A DNA stretch of 64,000 nt from Ligula intestinalis (GCA_036362985.1 JAYGXS010000007.1:18939482-19003481); one strand, 5' to 3'; positions 12,101 through 21,368 are shown, numbered from the stretch's first letter. The notes: a model not told the origin generated them from the letters alone. Numbers and translations: made by a program.

Positions 12101-15100
12101 GTATATTGTATCGGTACAAGGAAGGGTATCGGTAATGGGAACGGTAAAGGGGAAACGGTAAACGGTAAGCGAGAGGGTCGGAAGGGATCTAGGGTCGGAC
12201 TTATCGGAACTTCAGTTCGTCACGTTTGTCTTCTGGTCCAATCAGCTCACTGTTCTAGCGAAAAAAAGGACCGGTTACAGTAAAACGAGGATTAAAACAA
12301 GGAAACAGAGTTTGGTTCAGGTTTGGCCCGTTACACAGCCCTCCCTTCAGGTGCAGCGCTGTCGTCAGTGCTGGTGTTGTCAATGGGGGAGGGGACTGTC
12401 ACCTCAATGGCAACGGAGGTATGGAGAGTTCAGGCGAAGGAGATGTGATCACTGGAACAAGAACTTTATTTTCCTGACGTTTTGGATTCCCGAAACTCGT
12501 ATATTCTCCTCTCTTGGTAAGGAGAGTGTCTGGGAGGATGGGAAGGGTGTCCGCGGTACAAACGGTTAGTTGTCCCCGAAATGGTTTGAGTCTTGCAAAG
12601 TGTGCGGTGAAAGGGGCTAGGTTAGCGTGGTTAGCGTCGCGTATGAGAAAAGTGGTGGGGGCTAAAACTTGAAGAACACGAAAAGGCCGTCGCCAGGGGT
12701 AATGGAACTTAAAAGAGGTGCCACGTGGCGGGAATGAGTAGTTGGTCCATCACATCTACTACACGGCCCGTTTAGAAGGCATCAAGGGCTTCATACCGAT
12801 GGTAGCGTGAGTCGACATTTCGATGGTCGATTCAGACGATGTGTACTGTCTGCCTCAGAGCGTTATGATGATGCAAGGACCGTGACTTTTGCGTGGATTA
12901 TTCTTAAGTGATGGCATACTTGCGTTGCACCTAACATTGTCTCTTACCTCGCCCTCTTGAAGCCGGTGTCAAGAAGACCGGAGGCAGTATGGAGTGTAGG
13001 CGGCCAAAGCTACCACACTTGGCTTAGATCCCACGAAGTAGGAGTGCTTTACAAGCCTCAGGTGACTGGCGCGGCATAAGCCTGCAACTACGCGTCCCAA
13101 CAACACCCCCCCCCTTATGTGTCAGTATTTTTTTGTAGGAACCCCTGCCCTGCCCCGATTTAGTCACCGTACTGGTACGGTGCGTCGACCGCGCGGTCCG
13201 TTTAGGGGACAGGCGCAATTATGCGTTTGTAGTTGAGGGTTCTTGCGGACTCGGTACAGCACTATGTACGCTTAACATAATCATGCGAATGTAGTCTGTG
13301 TGGTGGATGCGTGCATGAGAGATTCTAGACACTGGTTTTCCAGCCACTTTCGATGACGGCTGATCAAGGTGTCCTGGATTTTTTTAGCCAAACAACTTCC
13401 ATTTTCTTTTCTAGTCTTGTTGCATTAGATTTACGCATAAGAATAATCATGTTTTGCGAAGAGGCAGATGCGATCTCAGGGTCAAGAACTTGATTCGCTT
13501 GACGTTTTCGATTCCGTCGCGGGTTCATCCTCAGAGACAATAACAGAAACGGGCTTATCTGATGATGGATCCGCGACGTAATCCGAAACGATAGGTGGAT
13601 AAAAATTTTGTCCCAGCGATCGCATCTGCCGCTTCTCAATTAATTACCGATTCTGTGTCGTTGTCCTGAAGTGCTTTGTACCGCCGTCGAGATTATCGTA
13701 GCTCTCAGGGTTTTTGGAACGCTGAAGAAGACAAGGCTTTATGGGGTCACAGATAAGAGCCAGGCGTCACCTAATGGCTAGGAAGGGTGACTAGCACGTG
13801 AGTCCCACCCGTTATGCGGCCTGTCATCTGTGTAACAAAATAATCACATGCCCAGAACTGGCTTCTTGTCAATTTGTCATCTTTTATCCTCCCCCAATGG
13901 TACCAGCTGGATCTATTCGAGGAGCAGTTAAAGCGCCGACGGGTCTGTGAAGGCGATTTGGATTACAATTTTCTCACTGGCTGAATCACCGGATCTCATT
14001 GGCTGGCTCAATAAATTCGTCTATCACATCTGTGTGTAGACATTGAAGCCATATAGGGTCACTAGAACTTGTGAAAGTCACGCAAAACCGACAGCAGGAC
14101 TGAGCTTGAACCGAGCGAGAGTCACGTGAACGTTGTGGCACGGATGCGCCCGCGAGGTCGAACGCGTTTCGAGCGAACACAAGCGACTGATGAGTCCATC
14201 GCCTGACGAAGGGAGGCCGACGAACACGCTGACGTAGATTCAACCACAATAGCGGCGAAGAGGACATGGGAGACACGAACCCGCCATTGGTCAACAGTGA
14301 CGAGGCCACAACCAGCGGCCAAAGGGCAAACGAACGTGCATTTAGCACAGGTATAATACGGGGTTGCGGGTGAGGCAGATTAATTGAAGGCATACGGAAG
14401 AGTAAATACTGTACTCTGATGATGTAAACGAGTCTTTCCGAAGCGTCAGTGAAAATATATACTTCTTCCTAGGTGAATAATTAAAGTAGTTTGCATTCCA
14501 AGATGATATGCTGAAAAGAGTGAAGATATTTGTAAAGTCGAGTAGTACTCGTGAATTTTCGAGCAGGTAAATTTTACCCGTCGTTCTACTTAATGAAAAG
14601 TGAGGGCTTGGATTGTCGCACTAGAGGGTTTGAGGACGGAGGTTACATTGAACAAGCGTGGAACGCGCGGGAATTAGAATGACGTTAATCCTGCTGCGAT
14701 AGGTGCTGAAAGTGAGAGGGGATGTGAACGCTTACATTGTGGGCCAAGTGTCCTGTTAATGCAGAATCGTCGAAGTTCTACTTGGCCAATACGGATAGAC
14801 CGTTTTTGTTTCATACTGGGTGCAAGTTAGTGGACCGTGTACGCAAACTAGCGTAATGTGAATTGAGATCCACGTGCCTTTTAATGGTGGTTGAGTGCCA
14901 AGCTTCGAGGAATTCTCTCGCTTGTCTTGTTTTAGCCATGGTGATCATCTCGATGCCATCCGAATTGAAGCGTTGATCACACTCCAGGTAGTGCGCAAAT
15001 ATGAGCTGTGAAGGATCCCATCGGCAAACCGCTATCTTATGTTTGTTGATGCAAGCCTCGAGCCGTATGTTAGTGTGTATGTACTTGTACCTTCTGCCTC

Positions 15101-18100
15101 TCCTACCCACCCATCGCCTTTCCAGCTTCTACCTAATCATTTACATTGTCTTTGAAAAATACCCGCCCTGCGCCAGCTAACCACCGCTCTCTCTTTTTCC
15201 AGACTTTCATCCGCCTACGACGAGTATGCCTCTCTGGCTCAACTGGTCTGCCGTTGCACCAGTAACCGACAGACCGGAGTTGATGCCACCCGCGCTTACA
15301 GCACCCCTGACCTGCTCAACGTCGTGCTGCCGGCTCCGCTGAGACCTTCGGCTAAACACAATCCCGCCACTAATGGTCCCGTCCGTAAGATGCCACGTCT
15401 AACAACCGACATCTCTGTTCTCGAGGATGCGGCCTCTGTTGGCACGCCGATCGCCCCACCAGAGACTGCAGCCAGTTATTTCACCGCGGGTGCCTATGAA
15501 CCGCTGGCTGGGGCTCAGGGCGTGGCTGCGGGTCTGCCCCCACCTGCTCCTACAATGGTGCCGGTCGCGCCTCCAATGGGTCTACACGGACTGGGGACCA
15601 ATGGCGTTGCCGCCGCAGCTGTACGTCTCTGACTGTCACTTTCATTGTCTTCCTCATTGTTTTCCACTTATTCATTTGACCCAATCATGAAAAACTGGTG
15701 ACCCCAATAAGATTCTAACCTAGGAGAGCATAAGGGAGGCTTAAGTACAGCCAACTTGTACCTTAGGACTTGTTACGGCTGCGATAGTGACTGATATAGC
15801 CCGCCTCGATGTCCCGAATGTTACTTCTCTACGCGCCTGACGATCCATAGCAGCAGATCTGGACAGTTTAATCCATTCTCTTTGCCCCAGCGCTGGAGGC
15901 CGAATACATAAGGTCCAACAATCCCTTCCATGTCCTAACGGGTTAAGTTGAAGCAAGTTTTAGGTTGAGCGGAATTGAGTTCAGTAATCCCAAGCTCGTG
16001 AGGCGGACTATAAAGAACGTGCCGAAACCGCTTCCGTCGTCTTTATTGGATGGCCTGGGATATCCTTGCGATGTTGTCGCAGCGAGGTGGACTGTTTTCT
16101 TTCAGACGAAGTCGGTGTACTTAACTCGAAGGATAGTCCTCAAGCAATTATGGTTTTCTTCCGCGCGCACAGTTCAGCATTCACAGCCGTAGAGAAGAAT
16201 AGACTGAACGGATTTACGGTGCGCGCAAGCCGTTAGGCTACTTGAAATATCGCGTCAGCCCCATGAGCACTTTCGATGGCTTGGGAAAATTCGACGATCC
16301 GCGTCGGATTCGATTCGATTCTGTCCTTTGGACAGCAACCTCGTTTCGAGGTATTTGAAACTGTCTAATTCTTTAAGGTGACAACCACTAATATCGAGAG
16401 GTGCCTCCTATTGGGCAAGAATGCAGCACGAGAACAATTTTGTCTTCCTAGAATTCATGACCGACCGATTTAGCGACCTCGTTCACACATGATAACATGG
16501 ACTGTAAATTACCAAAACTTGAAGCTAGTAAAGCGATATCGGCGAAGTCGAAATCAGTCAACCGGCGTGCAAGACCAACACCGTCCTCTTCACTTAGGCA
16601 GGCTTTAGTACAGTCAACTATGGCTACTACAATTAGGGATACTGTAGCACCAAGAGTCGTGCATTTATTCATTTCTGTTGCTATCACAGGAGTAGCATTC
16701 CGACAATATTATTACAGGTAAGCGCTAAAAACATCGTTTCCCACTGTATGTTTGTAGGTATGCCTGAGAATACCGGTATTAGACAGTACTGCGAGATGCA
16801 AACACATAATTTCTCCAATTTCGTTTGTGATGCGCGCCTCGTTTTTTACCGATGAACATCAGGCAACAGGACCAAGCAGGACTCAGCAGTGTTACTCGGT
16901 TTTTTGAAAAAGTCCCCTGTTCACGGCTTTACTTGTTAAGAAAAGGCGTGTCGTCACTTTTCCACCAGTCTTGGGTATATGCGTGAGTACAGCTACTTTA
17001 GCTCTTGTCGGCCATATTTCTGCGTAATTGTGGTATTTCTCACATGGGCGGACACCTTCCCCACTTCCCATATACTCTTAAATATGTCATAGTTATCTCC
17101 CTGTCATAAGTTCCACTGTCTCGAAAATCACCCGTATGCCTACCTTTTCAACAATATCGTCCGGGATAGTGAAATTTTCGTCTTTGTCGACAGTAGGGCA
17201 GCTGAAATGTAATTTATTCAAAGGTGGTTGTTGAATTTACTCCTATTCTTTCCTTTCCAAACGGCACTAAATTATTGAAGTGCACATTAAAAGTCGAACT
17301 TGCCGCTGTACGAAATTCGTTTAACACCAGAAAGCAGAGCTCACGAAGCCTTTCAAGTAATACTGGTGTCCATTCCACCATGTCATCATGTAACCACTGT
17401 TTCCTGTTTTATTCGTCCATTTCATGAGACGTTTATATTCGTCTGAACTTTCTGCCTACTATCTGTGCGTTCGTACAACCACACGAATTAATTCCATTAC
17501 GCCCCGAGGATACATGTAGTTGAAGGTGATTGACCTGGTTTTGTTCCCTCAGTGACTGTCTCGTTTCGTTCTCCCAACAAAATTACGACACAGTACAACC
17601 ACGCGCGGATTTATTTAACGTCCTGCGGTCACTTTTAGTTTTAGCTTAGTTTAGTAGTTTTATTAATTTGAGTTCATTTTTTGTTTACTTTAGTTTTCAC
17701 TGAAGTTTTAGTTAGTTGGGTTTTAGTTTATTTTAGTTTTATCTTTTTGGCGACGTGCTGTTGCCTTTTGGCTTATCGTTCGACAAATCGGTCCCAAAAT
17801 GGGTTTTTTAAGTGGGAAAAGTCTATTTTTCGTGATTTTTCTCAGATCGATATAAGATGTATGATTGTCTCCATTTCGCGGGCGCTAATGGACGGTTCTT
17901 GTTTCTTATTGGTTGTATTTCTCATTTTTTATTATTATGCGCCAAGCATTAGGTGATTTAAGTAGCCATTGCTATTATTATTAAAATTGAAATGAATTTT
18001 CTTTCCTCTGCTATGCCCCACCCATTTAACCCCTACTACTACTGATACTGCTATTACTACTACTACTAGTACTACTACTACTACTACCGGTCCCGTGTTA

Positions 18101-18424
18101 CATAGTGCTAGAATTTTCGCTTGCTGTAGTGATTTCGAAACCATAATGTTACCTTTTATTCCTTTTCAGGGCGATACTCCCACCGTTGCTACGCCTGACC
18201 TCTGGTTGTCAACCGCTGCCGCAGCGAGTCACCCCGGTGGCTATTACTACGCCCCCGTGGCTTCAACGGAGGCCACAGGTACACCTGCTGCTGCTGTGGC
18301 GACAGCAGCGGTGCCTATGGCGGCTGTATCCACTGTGGGACTCGACTTCAATCTTCCTGCGCCACCTCCGGCGCCTCCACTAAATTTAAATTGTGCGCCT
18401 GCCACATCTGTTGCTGGAAAGTAA
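13..18424 (+). CDS. PRPF39: PRPF39, U1 snRNP splicing factor, 11 exons (N-terminus possibly incomplete)
   Basis: Pre-mRNA processing factor 39 is a HAT-repeat scaffold of the U1 snRNP that acts in 5' splice-site recognition in the nucleus. Eleven exons join in frame: 13-105, 259-384, 1203-1318, 2919-3282, 5243-5356, 8061-8315, 8925-9209, 9311-10285, 11035-11219, 15203-15620 and 18170-18424. All introns are GT-AG. The joined protein has about 1061 residues; the human protein has 669. HAT motifs can be read through exons 1-9, for example [37 protein letters not shown] and [15 protein letters not shown], all close to animal PRPF39. Exon 8 carries a roughly 240-residue Glu-rich insert. Exons 10 and 11 encode an Ala/Pro-rich tail that I could not align. 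An in-frame TAA at 7-9 precedes ATG 13 and no good acceptor is visible, so ATG 13 may be the start. That start would lack the acidic N-terminus of vertebrate proteins; an upstream exon outside the window is the alternative. Confidence 0.95.
259..384 (+). CDS. PRPF39: PRPF39 exon 2
   Basis: Follows a TTTTTTGCAG acceptor. It encodes 42 residues including [20 protein letters not shown], nearly identical to the human HAT repeat 2 region. The donor is GTACGG at 385; phase 0 at both ends. Confidence 0.93.
385..1202 (+). other. PRPF39 intron 2
   Basis: An 818-bp GT-AG intron of unique-looking sequence. I see no gene, RNA or repeat in it. Confidence 0.8.
1203..1318 (+). CDS. PRPF39: PRPF39 exon 3
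   Basis: Acceptor CTTTCTGCAG. Encodes [20 protein letters not shown], matching the human stretch YRRGLQAIPLSVDLW. It ends two bases into a codon before GTGAGT at 1319. Confidence 0.93.
1319..2918 (+). other. PRPF39 intron 3
   Basis: A 1.6-kb GT-AG intron. A charged open frame at 2151-2468 (Glu/Arg-rich, about 105 codons without a clear start) matches no family I know and is most likely chance. Nothing else is recognisable. Confidence 0.75.
2919..3282 (+). CDS. PRPF39: PRPF39 exon 4
   Basis: Its first base completes the codon split at the exon 3 end. Encodes 121 further codons: [19 protein letters not shown] and [19 protein letters not shown] match human TDFRSDRLWEMYINWE and YDRILGIPTQLY. 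The last part is a Thr/Ala/Pro linker. Donor GTAGGT at 3283. Confidence 0.95.
3283..5242 (+). other. PRPF39 intron 4
   Basis: A 1.96-kb GT-AG intron. A weak tRNA-like B-box (GAGTTCGAAACTC, near 4783) is followed by a small imperfect inverted repeat. No gene is seen. Confidence 0.7.
5243..5356 (+). CDS. PRPF39: PRPF39 exon 5
   Basis: Encodes 38 residues ending MKRWYFEEK, aligned to human [20 protein letters not shown], which continues directly into exon 6. The acceptor is TTTTCAAG at 5242; a second AG five bases on would shorten the exon. Donor GTATCT. Confidence 0.85.
5357..8060 (+). other. PRPF39 intron 5
   Basis: A 2.7-kb AT-rich GT-AG intron. A short imperfect inverted repeat lies near 7452-7495 (CACTATTCTCACAACAT against ATGATGTGAATAGTG). 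No coding homology is seen on either strand. Confidence 0.7.
8061..8315 (+). CDS. PRPF39: PRPF39 exon 6
   Basis: Encodes 85 residues: [20 protein letters not shown], then a roughly 25-residue lineage-specific expansion, then [20 protein letters not shown], which matches human VLFERCVISCALYEEFWIKY. Phase 0, donor GTGAGC. Confidence 0.95.
8316..8924 (+). other. PRPF39 intron 6
   Basis: A 609-bp GT-AG intron with no recognised content. Confidence 0.8.
8925..9209 (+). CDS. PRPF39: PRPF39 exon 7
   Basis: Encodes 95 residues including [20 protein letters not shown] and AMFEERY, matching human FSRACTIHLPKKP and WAAFEEQ. A Pro-rich stretch (PLPLPPPKT) replaces part of the human loop. Donor GTGAGT; the next intron is only 101 bp. 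Confidence 0.93.
9311..10285 (+). CDS. PRPF39: PRPF39 exon 8 with acidic insert and RW motif
   Basis: A 975-bp exon of 325 codons. The first 70 residues (to about [12 protein letters not shown]) align with the human stretch YAVKLARHLFKIQKN. The last dozen ([11 protein letters not shown]) align with human KVLLEAIERD. Between them, at about 9514-10245, lie roughly 240 residues absent from vertebrate PRPF39. They are very rich in Glu, with scattered Thr, Ser and Ala, and end in the basic-aromatic motif [10 protein letters not shown] at 10046-10075 followed by an [20 protein letters not shown] helix-like segment. The long antisense open frames here are shadows of this low-complexity exon. Confidence 0.92.
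10558..10657. mobile_element. 100-bp palindromic Tc1/mariner-type MITE in PRPF39 intron 8
   Basis: Intron 8 (10286-11034) holds an exactly 100-bp element flanked by TA dinucleotides (10556-10557 and 10658-10659). It begins CAGTAGTCGCCGGTCATT and its end reads, on the other strand, CAGTAGTCGTCGGTTATTAA. The inner parts also pair imperfectly, so the whole element can fold into a hairpin. TA duplication with inverted termini is typical of Tc1/mariner-derived MITEs. It has no coding capacity. Confidence 0.8.
11035..11219 (+). CDS. PRPF39: PRPF39 exon 9
   Basis: Encodes [20 protein letters not shown], then [20 protein letters not shown], matching human LPIKMRITFSQRKVEFLEDF. The acceptor is CCTCATTAG. 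It ends two bases into a codon before GTGAGT at 11220. Confidence 0.95.
11305..11436 (+). repeat. 66-bp tandem duplication (two diverged units)
   Basis: Units start at 11305 and 11371 with GATGAAC and stay alignable through CACT(T/C)GTC and GGGT(C/A)TCATT. An old local duplication in intron 9. Confidence 0.65.
11718..13010 (+). repeat. Diverged interspersed repeat copies in PRPF39 intron 9
   Basis: About 130 bp beginning GGTGACTTGCGCGTGAGTT at 11718 and ending around GTCAAGAAGACCGGAGGC recurs near 12885-13005; a third partial copy of the start lies at about 13788. The identity is unknown; they may be flanks of the Penelope-like pieces nearby. Confidence 0.5.
12430..12540 (-). mobile_element. 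Penelope-like fragment with hammerhead-type arm (degenerate)
   Basis: Read on the minus strand it contains ACGAGTTTCGGGAATCC, then AAAACGTCAGG, then GTTCTTGTTCCAGTGATC. This is the same order of blocks as in the foldback at 13463-13630, after the hammerhead core. The CUGANGA box is not intact. Confidence 0.5.
13463..13630. mobile_element. 168-bp foldback with opposed hammerhead-like cores
   Basis: Perfect 13-bp ends GGCAGATGCGATC (13463-13475) and their inverse (13618-13630) bound a near-palindrome. On the plus strand, CTGATGA (13559-13565), a GGAT/ATCC stem (13567-13570 with 13581-13584) and GAAAC (13585-13589) give a hammerhead-type core. The minus strand carries the matching but weaker CTGAGGA (13528-13534) and GAAA (13506-13509). 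Penelope-like retroelements are known to carry hammerhead ribozymes in terminal repeats, so this is probably a head-to-head remnant of two such termini. Confidence 0.6.
14405..14470 (+). mobile_element. Penelope-like hammerhead remnant
   Basis: CTGATGA at 14416-14422 is followed by a weak GTAAA/TTTCC stem, then GAAG (GAAA expected) at 14440-14443, CGTCAGTG and an A/T-rich block resembling the other copies in this intron. Catalysis would be impaired by the GAAA change. Confidence 0.5.
15203..15620 (+). CDS. PRPF39: PRPF39 exon 10 (C-terminal region)
   Basis: The first base completes a Gln codon split with exon 9. [15 protein letters not shown] aligns with human LLNAYDEHQTLLKEQ. After that the chain becomes Pro/Ala/Gly-rich ([17 protein letters not shown], then [17 protein letters not shown]) and cannot be aligned. 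Donor GTACGT at 15621. Confidence 0.88.
15730..16730 (-). mobile_element. RTE-like LINE remnant (family 2) in PRPF39 intron 10
   Basis: A minus-strand reverse-transcriptase remnant: 16448-16687 reads [20 protein letters not shown], a decayed form of the RTE YADD box, then [14 protein letters not shown]. The same stretch recurs at 58.6-58.9 and 61.7-62.0 kb. The frame is broken and the copy is truncated at both ends. Confidence 0.7.
18032..18087 (+). repeat. (CTA/TAC)n microsatellite before the last PRPF39 exon
   Basis: About 56 bp of imperfect TAC repeats, ending some 80 bp before the exon 11 acceptor. A longer array of the same triplet lies at 59248. Confidence 0.9.
18170..18424 (+). CDS. 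PRPF39: PRPF39 exon 11 (terminal)
   Basis: Acceptor TTCCTTTTCAG. Encodes 84 residues of low-complexity Ala/Pro/Thr with a YYYAP motif, ending ATSVAGK and TAA at 18422. Human PRPF39 also ends in a Tyr/Pro-rich tail, so the character is kept although the sequence is not. Confidence 0.85.
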   Translation, partial: GDTPTVATPDLWLSTAAAASHPGGYYYAPVASTEATGTPAAAVATAAVPMAAVSTVGLDFNLPAPPPAPPLNLNCAPATSVAGK

Positions 18425-18503
18425 ACCCCTTGGGTGTGCTCTGCGCGCAATACCAATCCCCTCTGTACACGATTTCATTGTATCCAACCGTCTGATGTTT
18501 CCT

Positions 18504-18509
18504 ATTAAA
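18504..18509 (+). terminator. Putative PRPF39 poly(A) signal ATTAAA
   Basis: ATTAAA, the commonest variant hexamer, lies 80 bp after the stop codon. No AATAAA is closer. Confidence 0.6.
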
Positions 18510-20741
18510 GCATTTTTACTGAGTTCATCTAGTGTGCGATTTTGACTGCCCACCTAGCCTTTTCTGCACCGTTATTGGACCGCGAATAGGCCCCTCTAAA
18601 GCATCATATTGCGACGTTGAAGGTCTCTGGAGGGCATAATTCAGGCTTACAAGAAGACTTGCACAGGTGTAGAAAGTTAATACGCCTTGTCGTAGCGCCC
18701 CCAATTTAGGCAGATGGCTCCTCAAAGTAAGGGCGCTAACTGCTACGAATCTACGTTCTCAGCGACTTTTATGGACGCTGAACTGTTCGTCAAGGCGTTC
18801 CTGATTTCTATCGGTTTTCCACTTATCAAAATCAACCGATGGAGTAGACACGCCTGTGCTGTCGGGTTCGTAGTGCCGATTTGATCTTTCAAGCGACTGG
18901 TAATTGGGGGCAGATTGCAGTCACCATCGCCTGATTGGGTAAATGGTATCTTCTGCAGAACTGATTAGAAGTTCACGAGACAGCTGTGATAAGCCGACAC
19001 GAAATGTCACGAATGCATGGTCATGACGCCCCTGTTATCCGACCTAAGACATTTCAAAGCCGTGAATTGTGTCGTCTTCCGTGCGTAGTGTACATTCTGG
19101 CAGCAAATTGTCTTTTAGTGTATGATAAACGTATGTGCGTCTATTCCATTTATGTGTGGGTGTGTACAAAAGTGAAGACTCCAGATATTGGAGGTGGAAG
19201 AAGGGAGAACTAAGGTCAGGTGGAGGATTAGTAGGTGGCAGCTTGTGCATCTGCGCTCGCCCAATGGCCGCGTGAAAAAATTCGCGACTAAGCGCTTGTT
19301 AGCTTCACGCAGGTTCACGTACCCCTCTTCCAAACGACACATTCCTTTTCAGATGCTGTCATAGCGCTGTGGGACGTTTTGTTGTTTCCAGCGGCTGTAC
19401 GCGCGCGCAGTCTCCTTCGTGTTATCTCATCCTCAAAACTAGCCTATCTGTGCGTCGGTCACGTCGCGACGATAGTTTAGCCGAAGCAGCTGGTGTCGGG
19501 TCTTCGTTTTTATTCGTCAATTGGTGTGCTTTCGTATCCACTGGAGAGGCCGTGCCACATAAATAAGTGCCAGAATGGGATACGAGAAAGTGAAAATACC
19601 ATCCGAGTCTGAAGGCTGCGCGTGCAGCGGCCAATCAAGGAAAAAGTAGACAGCATTACCGGCAAACGCAAGGGAGACCGTAGCGGCCATTTCTGGCTTA
19701 TTAGCCGTCTTTAGCCACTCAGTGTTAGACATCTGGTCAAAAGTTCGCTAGTTCTAGCGCTGTATTTGGGTATGACTATCTCAGTCAGAAATGGCACACG
19801 CCGGTCTGCCTGGTCTTTGCCGGCAATGCTATTTACTTATACTACCAGCCGCGGTGTGTTTGCCAGCAAGGTTCGAGAATGAGCCCCAAGGTAGAAAGGG
19901 AAGGATGAGTTCCGTTGGCGGTTAGTGAATGTTCAACGAGTGTCAAGGAGGAAGTCTGGTGGAGGCCATAATCTCAAATTGTGTTATTTGTGCAGTTCGC
20001 CTCGGGCGATAAATTCGTCTCCTTTTCTTGCTGGCCAGAATTTGTTTGACGCCGTTGTGTCCACATCGGCTGTTCAGTACTGGGACACCAACAGGACATT
20101 TAAATATAATCTTAAATCAGACATTTCACGAATAAGACTCACAACAGGGTACGCAGTGAATGGGTAGATCCCCTCTTGCAAAGGTTTAGCAGGCGGAGAA
20201 TCTCTTATGTGTTGTGGGCAGAAAACTGCACCAACAAAGCAGGTCCAATTCACGAAATTGATTTATTGGAAACCGTAGCAAAAGTGGCTATGCTAAGATG
20301 GTAAGACTGACAAACAGGTAGGAAGGTAATTTAGTGAGGGGAGCCGCCAGGGATGCTAATGTAAGGATTCAGCAAACGTCACTAAGACTATATGCCTGCC
20401 ACAAGCTACCATATTCACCATCCAACAATGCCTCGTTTGAATCACAAAGGAAAAAACAAAAATAAAGGGGGAAAGACGGAAGTTTATTGCCATGTGCAAG
20501 TGAGTCGCGCACGGGCATTTAGAGGATCAGCCTTCATCCGGACCAATCAAATAGAGTCCAGATTTGGTAGCTGCTCGAATGACTTCTTGGCTCATCTGTA
20601 AGTCCTAAAATTATACAAATGCTCTGAGGCACGAAGAAATGTTGGGCCAAAACCGCAGCCGTGAACTCCTGTCCTCAAATTAAAAAAGATAGAAAACCGT
20701 AGAGATGGTCTTGAAAAAATGCAACACGTGCGCTTTTATGT
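18510..20741. other. Intergenic stretch between PRPF39 and the TMEM216-like gene
   Basis: No conserved coding region is seen. Two imperfect inverted arms (about 19625-19700 and 19785-19855) share TTTGCCGG(T/C)AATGCT; see the separate entry. TTTATT at 20483-20488 is an AATAAA on the minus strand and could end the TMEM216-like transcript. Confidence 0.6.
19625..19855. repeat. Imperfect inverted repeat, possible foldback
   Basis: The complement of 19625-19700 (CAGAAATGGC, CGGTCTCCCTTGCG, TTTGCCGGTAATGCTGTCTA) aligns with plus-strand 19785-19855 (CAGAAATGGC, CGGTCTGCCTGG, TTTGCCGGCAATGCTATTTA). The spacer is about 85 bp. No terminal duplication was identified. Confidence 0.5.
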
Positions 20742-21176
20742 TCATTGTGCTCTCAGAAAAGTACCAAAAGCAACGAAACCGCAGACAAATTCAGCTAAAT
20801 AGAATGCTAACTGACCAACAACGAATATAACTTCTATGTAGAGAATGTAGGTTTGCCAAATTGCCAACCAGACACAACCAACAACATTTATAATTAGAAG
20901 AGCAACGGCGACCAGAGTGGACGAAGGCCGTTCAAGGAAATTGCCGGCGACAGCAAATCTGAGGCGAATGGCTTCAGCAGCTGAGAGAACAAGGAGGTAC
21001 ACGACTTCACTGGTTAGAAGAACTCCATCGTAGGGGAGGTGCAAACCCTTGAAAAGGAATATGAAGAATTCGGAGAAAAAGAGGAGGATGGAGTAACAAA
21101 TATTGAACCGAAGAATCAGGTCGTAAGGAGCGGAGGCCAAAATGGGATAGACAACCTCCGAAGTAAACGGGTCCAT
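20742..21176 (-). CDS. TMEM216: TMEM216/TMEM80-family four-helix membrane protein
   Basis: A 144-residue protein, the same length as human TMEM216 (145). Members sit in the ciliary transition zone as part of the MKS/B9 module (TMEM17, TMEM80, TMEM216), gating entry of membrane proteins into cilia. Four hydrophobic segments are visible at about residues 24-43, 51-68, 86-105 and 110-135. Signature stretches are FSEFFIFLFKGLHLPY (human LLELFIFLYKGVLLPY), EAIRLRFAVAGN (human EVIRLFFGTKGN) and QTYILYIEVI (human QTYVLRLEVI). The ATG at 21176-21174 follows a likely acceptor (CTATTTTTAG) on the minus strand, so a 5' UTR intron is probable. The coding part is one exon, unlike the multi-exon vertebrate gene. 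TMEM80 is the main alternative name. Confidence 0.85.
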   Translation of the reverse strand: MDPFTSEVVYPILASAPYDLILRFNICYSILLFFSEFFIFLFKGLHLPYDGVLLTSEVVYLLVLSAAEAIRLRFAVAGNFLERPSSTLVAVALLIINVVGCVWLAIWQTYILYIEVIFVVGQLAFYLAEFVCGFVAFGTFLRAQ

Positions 21177-21368
21177 TGGCAAAGGTTACCTAAAAATAGA
21201 AAAAGGTTCATTTATGTGTGACTTTGATGAAATTTATTAGAATTTAACCAAGATGAACACAATTTGTGTCGGCATTGATGCTCCCTCAATACTGCATTTA
21301 ACGTGTTGTGCATTATGAACTTCACAACTCTTTTTGCACTTAAAATCTCATTGATAAGTGCAATTGTT

